Assembly: GCA_963751695.1 (NCBI GenBank)
Contig: CAVVVP010000010.1
Span: 558,001-622,000, forward strand
Length of the DNA stretch: 64,000 bases
Source of the DNA: SZUA-22 sp963751695
GTDB taxonomy: Bacteria > Bacteroidota > Ignavibacteria > Ignavibacteriales > Melioribacteraceae
Reading direction: 5' to 3'
Part shown: positions 8,529 to 16,941 of the stretch, in pieces
Layout: each line of letters starts with the position of its first letter
Position numbering within the stretch: the stretch's first letter is position 1
Made by a program: the position numbers and the translations under genes
Notes under the pieces: generated by a model
Databases searched by the model: none
What the model was told of the DNA's origin: nothing
The model's input: the letters and a program-made list of their open reading frames with translations, nothing else

Positions 8529-9314
8529 CTAGAAATTAAAGCCTAATCTAATAACTGGGCCGAATTCATTCATATCAAAGATAAAGTGCTTTGCTTCTTC
8601 CCCTTTGTTATAATCAATTCCAAGAATTCTATATCCCACACTTAATTGAAATAATTTTGTAAACCGGTAACCAGCATACCCTTGTAACTGCCAAGTTAAA
8701 TCGGAACTTATGCCAAATCCACCTATGTCTCCTCGGAATTGAAATAACCATTTACCTTCAATATCTGTGGTAAGTCTGGCAATTATGATTGGATCAACAA
8801 ATGTTTTGGAATGATGCCCTGAAAGATCCTCGATTCCAATTGGGAACACATTGCGTACAGCTTCCAAGTCTGTAACTAAGTAGTTTAATCGTCCACCTAA
8901 ACCCACTTCTAAAAAAGATAAAAGTCGGTAAAGCCCGGCAACTTCCCAAATGGTTTGTTTCACTGTGGCTGTACCGGAATTTATAAGTTTGCATGGAGTA
9001 ATATCTTGCTGAAGATCCATATAAACTAAATCTGAATTTATGGACCATTGATTATTTCTCGCCTCAAGATATAACATGGCACCCATATGCAGTTTTTCAA
9101 ATACATCACCTGGATTAGCATCTACTGGAACTGCCGGTAAATCCCCTATTCCTACTTGTCCGTTCATGTTAGGAAACATTAAATAGGGTTCGACCAAGAA
9201 TTGCCATTTATCTTCAGAAGATGTGTTCTGAGCCGAAATAGATGTTGCAAATGTACCCACACAAAGAAGGAATATTATTGTTCTGATTAAAATATTAAAA
9301 TTTGATTTTATCAT
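8529..9314 (-). CDS. Outer-membrane beta-barrel protein
   Basis: The 261-residue protein has a signal peptide ending near ATSISAQ. Alternating hydrophobic strands and aromatic girdles follow, with the C-terminus FGPVIRLGFNF ending in phenylalanine as in outer-membrane barrels. Strand motifs such as W-x-F-Q-F-R-G-D-I-G-G-F-G and L-Q-G-Y-A-G-Y-R-F resemble the OmpW/OmpA-like small barrels. No enzymatic motif is visible. The stop is followed after 9 bp by the helical lipoprotein gene. Confidence 0.75.
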   Translation of the reverse strand: MIKSNFNILIRTIIFLLCVGTFATSISAQNTSSEDKWQFLVEPYLMFPNMNGQVGIGDLPAVPVDANPGDVFEKLHMGAMLYLEARNNQWSINSDLVYMDLQQDITPCKLINSGTATVKQTIWEVAGLYRLLSFLEVGLGGRLNYLVTDLEAVRNVFPIGIEDLSGHHSKTFVDPIIIARLTTDIEGKWLFQFRGDIGGFGISSDLTWQLQGYAGYRFTKLFQLSVGYRILGIDYNKGEEAKHFIFDMNEFGPVIRLGFNF

Positions 9315-9404
9315 ATTTTCCTTTAAGCTTTCTCTTGGTTATTATTTTCCGTGAGCAAAATCTTTTTGTTGAACCAACCACATATTTATAAATTGTTTTA
9401 CTCA

Positions 9405-10178
9405 TTAATCAATAAAGTAATCAACCTTTAGCTGAAAGATATTATCAGCCCTAATATAGCCATCCTCCAAAGTATTCCGCGATCCTTGCAATATATAATC
9501 GAATTCGCCCCGCCATTGTTTGTTAAAAACATAACCAAGCCCGATTGATAACCTGTTATTGTATGCGTAATGTTCAAACGCTTCGCCATCAAAGCTGTGA
9601 AATCCTTCCACATACCAGGGTATGTAAAAAGTTTCATCAGTAATTTTCTCGTCATTTAAAATAAAGGTACCGCCACCTTTCAATCGAAGACGTGTTTTCT
9701 GATCATCTTTATCTTCCGAAGGATACCATAGAAATCTTTCTTCAAGCTTAAGGTAGATATAAGGTTTCTCTAATCGTATTGCTTTAATAAAATTAGGATA
9801 TAATAATTTACCGGCAAGCGATGGTCTAATTTCTCCAATATCAGCAGATCCTTCATCATGCGTGTAGAAAAAATCTAAATTTATTTCCCCTGATAACCAT
9901 GGTCTTATTTTTCGACTAAATGTATTTTTTATTCCATAACGGTGCCATGCACTATTTTCAAAATACTTTCTAAAATTTGGAGCAGCTTTGTATTTCCAAG
10001 ATTTTCCAAGATCTTTATGAATATCAGCTTCTAACCATACCTGAATATCTTGAGCATAAAGGCTCATTGAAGGAAATGTCATCAGACATATCATACAACT
10101 AATGAACCCAATAGTCCAAATACATTTTAGAGGGTTTAAAATTGTGATTTTCATCCAGTTCAAGAATGGTTTTTCCAT
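9405..10178 (-). CDS. DUF2490-like outer-membrane protein
   Basis: The 257-residue protein has a long N-terminal region before a hydrophobic signal-like segment (about 20-42, ending LYAQ). A DUF2490-type beta-barrel follows. Typical features are D-I-Q-V-W-L-E-A-D at the start of the mature protein, RYGIKNTFSRKI and a late L-S-I-G-L-G-Y-V-F-N-K-Q-W-R-G-E-F strand pair. The start at 10178 gives 20 extra residues ahead of the hydrophobic core. A later Met at residue 31 would give a very short signal, so the true start is uncertain. Function is unknown. It lies 22 bp downstream of the coiled-coil gene. Confidence 0.65.
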   Translation of the reverse strand: MEKPFLNWMKITILNPLKCIWTIGFISCMICLMTFPSMSLYAQDIQVWLEADIHKDLGKSWKYKAAPNFRKYFENSAWHRYGIKNTFSRKIRPWLSGEINLDFFYTHDEGSADIGEIRPSLAGKLLYPNFIKAIRLEKPYIYLKLEERFLWYPSEDKDDQKTRLRLKGGGTFILNDEKITDETFYIPWYVEGFHSFDGEAFEHYAYNNRLSIGLGYVFNKQWRGEFDYILQGSRNTLEDGYIRADNIFQLKVDYFID

Positions 10179-10200
10179 GGAGTGTCTGCCCTAGAATATT

Positions 10201-10695
10201 TTATCTGCGTTGAATTTTCTTCCCTTTTAGTGATACAGTATCCTTTCCGAGTGATTTTACTAATTCTGTGATTGTAGTAAGTGCCTTTTGAGAAATCTGA
10301 TGAACAACTTGCTCGACAACTTGATCTGCAACCTGAGCAGATATTTGATCAACAGCTTCCTTAACAACTTGATCAACCTGCTTAGAAACTTGCTTAACAA
10401 CCGGTTCTACTACCTCATCAATCTGCTTAGAAACTTGTTCAATAACTTGATCAATCTTATAAACAGCTTGTTCAACAACCTTATCTGCTACTTTATCAGC
10501 AGCACTATCAGCTACATTATAAATAACTTCAACCAATTCCATAAGAATAGGCTTAATGACTTTTTTTAGTTTAGGTGCTTCGCTTGGTGCCACCTTCTCA
10601 ACTACTGTCATTAGACGTTCGTTTAATGCATTACCAAGTTGACGTGGAGATGACTTGCTCTTTACTTGTTTAACAACTTTTTTAGTTTTAGCCAT
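10201..10695 (-). CDS. Small Lys/Val/Gln-rich coiled-coil protein
   Basis: The 164-residue protein begins with a basic stretch (AKTKKVVKQVKSK). After a helical middle it enters a long regular series from about 75 to 145 in which V-x-x-Q-V/A-x-x-I/V units repeat with Asp/Glu and Lys (for example VVEQVVHQISQK). The pattern is an amphipathic helix with small hydrophobic faces, similar in style to phasins and LEA-like stress proteins. It has no signal peptide and should be cytoplasmic. No specific family can be named from reading alone. It is embedded in the stress-type cluster, with two more small helical genes upstream. Confidence 0.6.
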   Translation of the reverse strand: MAKTKKVVKQVKSKSSPRQLGNALNERLMTVVEKVAPSEAPKLKKVIKPILMELVEVIYNVADSAADKVADKVVEQAVYKIDQVIEQVSKQIDEVVEPVVKQVSKQVDQVVKEAVDQISAQVADQVVEQVVHQISQKALTTITELVKSLGKDTVSLKGKKIQRR

Positions 10696-10757
10696 TTTTT
10701 AATTTTTCCTTTTAATTATGAATTGCATTACCATTACAATTAAAGATTCTTTGTATC

Positions 10758-10946
10758 TCACTCTTGTGCTGCTTTCTTAACTAAATCAAATATCTTTTCC
10801 CATTCCACTGACGTAATATTATCAAGCATTTTGCTACGGTCTTCCCATATCTTATCTAAAAGTTCTTGACGACTTTCTAGCATTGTTGTATAATTATTCT
10901 TAAAATCTTCAGGAAGCGATTGATAGTCTTTAATGAGTTCTCTCAA
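10758..10946 (-). CDS. Small helical protein, TTG start
   Basis: The 62-residue product is acidic and helical (LPEDFKNNYTTMLESRQELL and a later VEWEKIFDLVKKA). The start codon at 10944-10946 is TTG. It is supported by TAGGAG five bases upstream and by the absence of a nearby in-frame ATG before the next gene. There is no signal peptide. The family is unknown to me; the placement between two coiled-coil genes on the same strand suggests one transcript. Confidence 0.5.
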   Translation of the reverse strand: MRELIKDYQSLPEDFKNNYTTMLESRQELLDKIWEDRSKMLDNITSVEWEKIFDLVKKAAQE

Positions 10947-10991
10947 TACTCCTATATTTCCCCAATTAATTAGTGATTATTATTTTAACTT

Positions 10992-11210
10992 CTATTTAGT
11001 TAATTCTTTTTTCTTGTTTATATTCTTAATTTTATCGAGCGTTTTCTGCGCTCCATCTTTTTTTTGTATCAATTCTTTTATCTGTTGTTGGAATTCAGAT
11101 CCAATATCAGCTAATATTTCATTTGCTAAAGATTCAAGATGTTGAATTCTGCTATCCAACACTTTGATTTTCATGGCCATCTTGTCCACGCGGTCAATTC
11201 CATTTTCCAT
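10992..11210 (-). CDS. Small coiled-coil protein (sll1863-like stress protein style)
   Basis: The 72-residue protein has one long coiled coil: I-x-x-L-D-S-R-I-x-x-L then F-Q-Q-Q-I-x-x-L-I-Q-K-K and L-D-K-I-K. Spacing and length resemble the small stress-response coiled-coil proteins of the sll1863 type, although that name is only a resemblance. It is the first gene of the minus-strand run and faces the PAS-LuxR regulator across a 176-bp divergent intergenic region, so the promoter for the cluster is probably there. Confidence 0.5.
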   Translation of the reverse strand: MENGIDRVDKMAMKIKVLDSRIQHLESLANEILADIGSEFQQQIKELIQKKDGAQKTLDKIKNINKKKELTK

Positions 11211-11313
11211 TTTCTTTAGCTGTTTTTTTATTAAATTCGTTTTGCTGAGCTAGAATATTGATTTCATACTGAGTTTAGAATACGAAACAAAATACATTTA
11301 ATTAAAGTTCAAT

Positions 11314-11347
11314 AAAATACAGGAAAATCTGTATTTTAAAACGTTTT
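11314..11347. promoter_or_regulatory. Two adjacent palindromes in the divergent intergenic region
   Basis: A perfect 9-bp inverted repeat, AAAATACAG (11314-11322) and CTGTATTTT (11329-11337), is followed at once by the palindrome AAAACGTTTT (11338-11347). Both lie between the stress cluster and the PAS-LuxR gene, 40-70 bp before the regulator's start. They are candidate operators, possibly for the regulator itself. In AT-rich DNA such palindromes also arise by chance. Confidence 0.4.
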
Positions 11348-11386
11348 AATATACTATAAGCATTAAATGGACCTTTAATAGATATA

Positions 11387-12145
11387 ATGAAAGATAAAAA
11401 CCAAGATTACACTTTATTTACCGATTTATTTCAAGAATTTTCCCAGTCTGGTATCGAAGGTATTAAAACCGACAATCCTGTGACGAAAAAGCTTGATAAT
11501 ATGATGAAGAAAAACAACCAGCTTATTTATTTAGCAGATGTAATCCTTCTGGATATTCTATTTATATCCAAAAGTGTAACTGCAATTTTTGGGATTGAAC
11601 CGGATAAAGTTTCTGTTGGTTATTTCCTTACAACCACACACCCTGACGATTTGCGGAGACATCACCTTGCACGTGCTAAATTAATTAGTGTAGCACAAGA
11701 ATTATATATTCAAAAAAGCGGATCAAGAATTATCTCCACCACCGTCAGAGGTAGAAAATCCGATGGAAGTTATTGTTATCTGCTATATCAGGCTAAACTA
11801 TTTTACAGCAAAGTTCCATATGAATCTACATTTCTTATGCTGGTAATTACCGATATTTCAGATTTTAAGAAAACTTTTAAAGGTATTCATTATTACTGTG
11901 GGGAGGACCTCAGCCTCTTTCATTACCCTGATATAGAATTACTGAAACAAGGAAACATATTTTCGATTACCGAATTCAAGATTATCGAACTCATTGAAGA
12001 AGGGCTGAGCAGTAATGAGATATCCGAGCAGCTTTTCCGAAGTCCTTATACAATTGAGACACATCGCACAAATATTCTAAAGAAATCAGGTAAACACTCT
12101 ATCATAGAAGTGATCCATGATTTGAAAATAAAAGGATTACTATAA
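11387..12145 (+). CDS. PAS domain - LuxR-type HTH transcriptional regulator
   Basis: The 252-residue protein has a PAS-like domain at about 45-160 (FGIEPDKVSVGYF, HPDD, then V-R-G-R-K-S-D-G-S and L-V-I-T-D-I-S-D). A LuxR/GerE-type helix-turn-helix follows at about 190-250 (FSITEFKIIELIEEGLSS, EISEQLFRSPYTIETHRTNI). The layout matches one-component regulators common in Bacteroidota that sense a signal through PAS and bind DNA directly. There is no receiver domain and no signal peptide. It is divergent from the stress cluster and is the most likely regulator of it. Confidence 0.85.
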   Translation: MKDKNQDYTLFTDLFQEFSQSGIEGIKTDNPVTKKLDNMMKKNNQLIYLADVILLDILFISKSVTAIFGIEPDKVSVGYFLTTTHPDDLRRHHLARAKLISVAQELYIQKSGSRIISTTVRGRKSDGSYCYLLYQAKLFYSKVPYESTFLMLVITDISDFKKTFKGIHYYCGEDLSLFHYPDIELLKQGNIFSITEFKIIELIEEGLSSNEISEQLFRSPYTIETHRTNILKKSGKHSIIEVIHDLKIKGLL

Positions 12146-12538
12146 GTTTATTTTGTTCTGCGATTTTGAGCCACAGACTTGCCTCAATTGCCTCTGTTTT
12201 GTAAAGATTTTCAGAAAATAATTTGTAAAACGAGTTTTATCTAGGACGGATTGTCCCTGTTCAAAACATCATCCGCAGCAATTTTATAGTGATTTGGATG
12301 CTGTCCCTATTCAAAACCTCATCTGCATAATAAACAGCTTTGATGGCTTAAATTTAGCTCAATAAATTTGTAGTTCATAAGCAAAATTGTCAATAATTTT
12401 CGCGGATGAGCAAATGAATAGAAGTTATGTTTAAAAGGTCAAACTAATTATTTTACCAAAAAGGAATAGAAGAACCCAGTATACAAAAAGAGCATTCCTT
12501 CTTAAATTATAGTTGAGAATAAGAGAAAGGATGCTATT
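12146..12538. other. Gene-free stretch with two imperfect 30-bp repeats
   Basis: No gene is supported here. Positions 12251-12280 and 12301-12330 are two imperfect copies of a roughly 30-bp unit (consensus tTGTCCCTrTTCAAAAC followed by mTCATCyGCA). A third relative lies at 20178-20206. The stretch leads into the decayed transposase, so part of it may be the old left end of that element. Confidence 0.6.
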
Positions 12539-13616
12539 ATGAGAGATCGAAGAAAGAAGACTAGATTTTAGTAATCAAGACTTTTACTTAGGAATTGACG
12601 TTCACAAAAGAAGTTGGGCTGTAACAATAAGGAGTAATGATATAGTTCTTAAAACATTTTCGATGAACCCTATTCCAAAAGAACTATTTGATTTTATGAA
12701 AAAGCGTTATCCAAATGGAACCTATAATAGTGTCTATGAGGCCGGCTTTAGCGGCTATAGTATGCATAGAGAATTAGAGAACTTAGGTTTTAGCAACATT
12801 ATTGTAAGTCCATCAGAGATTCCAACAACTGGTAAAGAGAAATTAACAAAGACTGATGAAGTTGATTCAAGGAAATTAGCCAGGGAGTTAGAGAAAGGGA
12901 CAATAAATGGAATTTATATTCCAAGTCAATTACAGCAAGAAATGCGTTCGTTATCTAGATTAAGGCATCAACAAGTAAAGAAGCAAACTCGAATAAAAAA
13001 TCAAATAAAAAGCTATCTAGATTTCTATGGACATAAATTACCCAAGAACTGTGAAATGCAGCACTGGTCAAGGAAGTTTATAGAACATTTACGAACTCTA
13101 GAATTCAACTACGATATTGGCAAAGAACAATTAGAGATCTACGTAGAAGAATTATTGATTATAAGAAATAGGATGCTACAAATTCTAATATTGCTAAAAA
13201 AATATTTTCGACAACATGAAAACTATTATCATTATAGATTTACTTAGAACTGTTCCCGGGGTGGGATTTGTGGTAGCCACAACTCTTTATTCTAGAAATA
13301 ATGGATATAGAACGATTTTCAAATAATGAAAAGTTTGCAAGTTATATTGGTTTGGTTCCATCAACAATGTCATCTGGTGAAAAGAAGAAAGTATCTAGGT
13401 CTTAGTTTTCAGTTTAACCGATATCTTCGATCATTATTAATTGAATCAGCGTGGGTAGCTATAAGAAAAGATCCAGCTTTGACACTTGCTTATAACAATT
13501 TTTTGATAAGACTTAGTGCCCAAGAAGCTATTGTAAGAATAGCAAAAAAACTCTTAAACAGAATATACTACGTATTAAAAAATGAAAAGGAATATATTTA
13601 TTCAGTTGTAAAATAA
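12539..13616 (+). mobile_element. Decayed IS110-family transposase with several frameshifts
   Basis: Pieces of one IS110-type transposase are spread over all three frames. The N-terminal RuvC-like DEDD domain begins with LGIDVHKRSWAV, followed by YEAGF and TDEVDSRKLARELEKG. The C-terminal helix-hairpin-helix region reads VPGVGFVVATT, then FASYIGLVPST, and finally FNRYLRSLLIESAWVAIRKD. Shifts are needed near 12545, near 13218, near 13305 and near 13400. After repair the protein would be about 355 residues, near family length. IS110 elements lack terminal inverted repeats, and I could not define the ends. The element cannot make an intact transposase as read. Confidence 0.88.
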
Positions 13617-13954
13617 ATTTAGGTTAAAATTTAATTCTAATATCTGTTCTATTAGTTCGTGTTGACCGTTACTTGTCCCTTGTCTGACTTTCGAGTGAGA
13701 TTTTGAATAGATTACGGCAACACATAATAAAATAATTTACTTCTTGCAGACACGCTTTTAGTGTACTGCTTATAACAGGTTGAACAAATTATTAGAAAAA
13801 TTATTATTTCCGCCAGAATTTAGCATGGCGGATAAATGTTCTTTTACATATACCCAACAAAACAGATCGAAAGAAATAAGATGCCTATTAAAATCTATTC
13901 CTCTTTTATCTCTTTCGAATATTTTATTCCTTGAAGGGATGATTAGTAAAATAA
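13617..13954. other. Gene-free stretch downstream of the transposase remnant
   Basis: No convincing gene is present. A 65-codon open frame at 13780-13977 has no recognisable motif and no good ribosome-binding site. The stretch is likely the former right end of the insertion element plus flanking debris. Confidence 0.5.
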
Positions 13955-14185
13955 TTAATTTACTTCTTGGTTTTTAACATAACAGGGACAGGTGTATAAA
14001 TTACCAAACTCCTTATTAATTTCTCCTACTAGTTTATTGTGTATTTTTTTATATGGTGCTTGATCAGAAGAATGTGAATATATCAAGAGAATATTCTTTT
14101 GGGAAGTAATATTTTGAGAAAATAGAGTTGGGTAATAAACAAGCAGTAATACGAATATGATTATTATATTTTTAAATTGTAGCAT
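13955..14185 (-). pseudogene. N-terminal fragment of a periplasmic-sensor/substrate-binding-like protein
   Basis: The 76-codon frame has a full signal peptide (ending LFSQ). A start of the type N-I-L-L-I-Y-S-H-S-S-D-Q-A-P-Y then K-L-V-G-E-I-N-K-E-F follows. That pattern opens ABC-transporter-substrate-like sensor domains, often the extracellular part of histidine kinases. The frame then stops after a few out-of-character residues, far short of any such protein. It lies beside the decayed IS110 copy, so truncation by the insertion or a later deletion is likely. The family match is from pattern only. Confidence 0.45.
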
Positions 14186-14367
14186 TAGAAAACATTTAGG
14201 ACATAATAATTTAGTTGTAAAATAATATTTTTCGTTATAAAACAGAAAAATATTTTAAAATGGTGCCTCATTTTTTAATTGAGATAGTATTATTATGAAT
14301 AAATAGATTGGCCCCACTCCCCAACATGACTGGAATTACAAGAGATAGAAAATTAAAGTATGTAAAT

Positions 14368-15291
14368 TTATTTTGACATTTCTCTATTAATTTGCTCAGT
14401 CACTTTTTTAATCTTAATGACATCCTCACCAATTTTTAATTTATTGGGTGAGTATCTTTTTTGAATAACTTGAGTAAGTTCAGCTCCGAAAAAAAATATT
14501 AAACTAGAATAATAAATCCAAAAAAGCATTATTACTAAGGATCCTTGAGTTCCATAAATTGTAGAGTAAATAGATTTTCTTAAATAAATACTTAAAAGCA
14601 TTTTGCCAATTGTAAATAAGACAGATGTTACAGTTGCTCCAACTAGGGTGAATTTCCATTCTACTTTTAGACTAGGCAAAAACTTAAACATGAAAGCAAA
14701 GAGCATCGTTACAACAATAAAAGATACTATTGAATCAACCAAAGTTATAGTTGGCAGAATGTCACTGATATATTGGTTTATTAAAGAATCTGCAATATTA
14801 AATAATATACTCGAAAGTAATGTTATAATGAATAAGAATCCCACCAAACTCAAGATTAACAATGAAAAAAGTCTCCCTGCAAAAAATTCTTTAAACGTTT
14901 TACCAGGTTTAACTTCAATCCCCCAAATTGTATTCAAGGAATCTCTAGCTTCAACAAATACTGCAAGAGATGACCATATAAAAACTCCAATCACGATTAG
15001 AGTGGTAATAATCTTCGTCTCATCAATATGAACATTTTTAATAAGTGATTGGATAAATTGTGCTGTTTCCGTCCCAACATAATTATCAATGCGAGCTTCA
15101 ATTTTTCCCGCTGTTGCATCTTCTCCAAATATAAAATCGGCAACAGTAGTAATTATCATCAACAAAGGAGCTAAAGATATTAATGAATAAAAGGATAGAG
15201 CTGCTGACATTTTGAAAGCTTTATCATCAAGCCATTCTTTATATGTTGTCCCTAAAATATCTAATAGATTTTTATGCACTTTGCTTAACAA
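14368..15291 (-). CDS. YihY/BrkB-family inner-membrane protein
   Basis: The 307-residue protein has about six membrane helices and the family's landmarks. These are a cytosolic start, then A-L-S-F-Y-S-L-I-S-L-A-P-L-L near residues 30-43, FIWSSLAVFVEARDSLNTIW in the middle, and L-F-W-I-Y-Y-S-S-L-I-F-F-F-G-A-E-L-T-Q near the end. This family was once mislabelled ribonuclease BN and is thought to be a transporter or lipid-related membrane protein; its activity is unknown. It stands alone on the minus strand, 185 bp from the unknown membrane-protein gene. Confidence 0.92.
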   Translation of the reverse strand: MLSKVHKNLLDILGTTYKEWLDDKAFKMSAALSFYSLISLAPLLMIITTVADFIFGEDATAGKIEARIDNYVGTETAQFIQSLIKNVHIDETKIITTLIVIGVFIWSSLAVFVEARDSLNTIWGIEVKPGKTFKEFFAGRLFSLLILSLVGFLFIITLLSSILFNIADSLINQYISDILPTITLVDSIVSFIVVTMLFAFMFKFLPSLKVEWKFTLVGATVTSVLFTIGKMLLSIYLRKSIYSTIYGTQGSLVIMLFWIYYSSLIFFFGAELTQVIQKRYSPNKLKIGEDVIKIKKVTEQINREMSK

Positions 15292-15475
15292 TTAATTTAC
15301 CCGATATCCTCTGAAGTAACATTTGATTGAATTATTACTCTAATCATTTTTTATATCATTGCTATTTCGTTTGTCTCAAGAGCAAAGGATTTACATGGTT
15401 AATCTGGTTGTATGGAGTATAATCCACATTAAAAATAGAGAACCCAAATGATTTTAATAACTGCTTTGGTTGTAT

Positions 15476-16669
15476 TTACCCAAATACAATTTCAGCTAAT
15501 TTTGATAGAAATTCCGGTAACGAATAATATGTCCCGAGTAATGGTAAGAATGGGACAAGTAATCCTAAAGCTGTCCCCATCATTCTTCTGAAGTTTATAG
15601 GAATAACATTCATTCCACCAACTGATTGTTGATAACCACTATTTAAATCCGCAAGTGATGAATTATCCAAACTGCCTAATGAAGACTCTTCCTTAGGAAG
15701 CTCCCCTTTTAACCATTTCGTTCTAAACAAATTATTATGATATGTTGCAAGACCACCATAGTAGTAAATGCCGTTAGTTTTTGCTTTGAGTAATGCTGGC
15801 ATAAAGAATATGAGAGGAAGATAGAGAATCATGGTTATCACAACAACATAGCCAGCAATAGGGTAAACATAATCTTGCAAAGATGCATTTTGATAAACGA
15901 TCTTCATACCAGTCTGAGCAGAAAATACGGTTGATAATGAAAGTGCAAGAAATCCAAACCAAAGAGGTAAAACATTCAAAAATTCTAATCCAGCCATTTG
16001 ATCGGCATGCATTGCATTTATGTTTAAGTTCAATCTTGAGAATATAAATGATGAATACACCCACAGAAACCACCGCCACATCCATCGAAATAAAAGTAAT
16101 TGGTAAATTGGCATACTTATAAGCAGTAGGTACCATCCAGATAAGGTAAATTTGATTCCATCAGAATCCAACAAATAACTCCACTCTGTATGTTGTGGCA
16201 AGGCCTCCTCGGAAATAATAATAACTAAACCATATATAATTATGAGAAAAATTATTTCTGGAATAATCGAATTTGATAGTTTATCTAATCTTTGAGTTAA
16301 TTTCTCAAATTTTGATTCATCCACGGTACCTACTAATCTTCTCATTGTGTTAACATAGTTGTCGAATGAAGAATCGATTGCCTTTTCGATTATAATTAAG
16401 AAAGGAATAATTATTAACAATTGTATCTGGATCAAAAAATCTTCAGAAAAAGAAATAACTACCTTTTCACCTACGAAAGTTCCCTCTATAATTGACAACA
16501 AAAGCAAGGGTAACCAAGCTAAAAGAAGAAAGAATAATGCTGTTTTTAACAGTCCTTTTTTTGTTTGGGCATAGAATTTAAGCTTTGACATTATAAGGTA
16601 TATCAAACCTCCAGTCACTAAAGAATATTGATTGTCGTCATCCCAACTAATTATTTTTGATTTGTCCAT
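15476..16669 (-). CDS. Multi-pass membrane protein of unknown function
   Basis: I do not recognise a named family. The 397 residues contain about six to seven hydrophobic segments. A conserved-looking loop R-L-N-L-N-I-N-A-M-H-A-D-Q-M-A-G-L lies after the fourth, and a late soluble stretch (about 315-360) rich in Ser/Gly/Asn precedes the last helix. A histidine/aspartate-containing loop between helices could bind a ligand. There is no signal peptide. The gene lies beside the YihY-type gene on the same strand; a shared role in envelope stress is possible but not shown. Confidence 0.7.
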   Translation of the reverse strand: MDKSKIISWDDDNQYSLVTGGLIYLIMSKLKFYAQTKKGLLKTALFFLLLAWLPLLLLSIIEGTFVGEKVVISFSEDFLIQIQLLIIIPFLIIIEKAIDSSFDNYVNTMRRLVGTVDESKFEKLTQRLDKLSNSIIPEIIFLIIIYGLVIIISEEALPQHTEWSYLLDSDGIKFTLSGWYLLLISMPIYQLLLFRWMWRWFLWVYSSFIFSRLNLNINAMHADQMAGLEFLNVLPLWFGFLALSLSTVFSAQTGMKIVYQNASLQDYVYPIAGYVVVITMILYLPLIFFMPALLKAKTNGIYYYGGLATYHNNLFRTKWLKGELPKEESSLGSLDNSSLADLNSGYQQSVGGMNVIPINFRRMMGTALGLLVPFLPLLGTYYSLPEFLSKLAEIVFG

Positions 16670-16941
16670 TATTTAATCCAAAATTTTTTGCTAGATAATC
16701 TATTAAAATTAATGATTAACGTTTGCTGTAAAATAAAATAAATTTCATTTTAATATATATGAAGTCTCTGGTAATAATAAATATGAGCTAATATTCCATA
16801 TCTATACTCTTTCAAAGATTTGTTCATCTACGTTAACTTTTGGATTACAGAAAATAATAACTATCTTTATTTTATCCTAAGTTATGATTAAGAATTGATT
16901 TTTTAAATATATCTCTATCAAATATCTTAGAGGTTATAGAA

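Noticed and set aside
8794..9048. 84-codon minus-strand frame inside the outer-membrane barrel gene
   Set aside because: It is a shifted frame within a well-supported gene and has no features of its own.
10288..10569. Plus-strand 93-codon frame opposite the coiled-coil gene
   Set aside because: It is the antisense reading of a repetitive gene, Asn/Leu-rich with no start signal.
13780..13977. 65-codon plus-strand frame near the IS110 remnant
   Set aside because: No motif, no convincing ribosome-binding site, and it overlaps the truncated sensor fragment.
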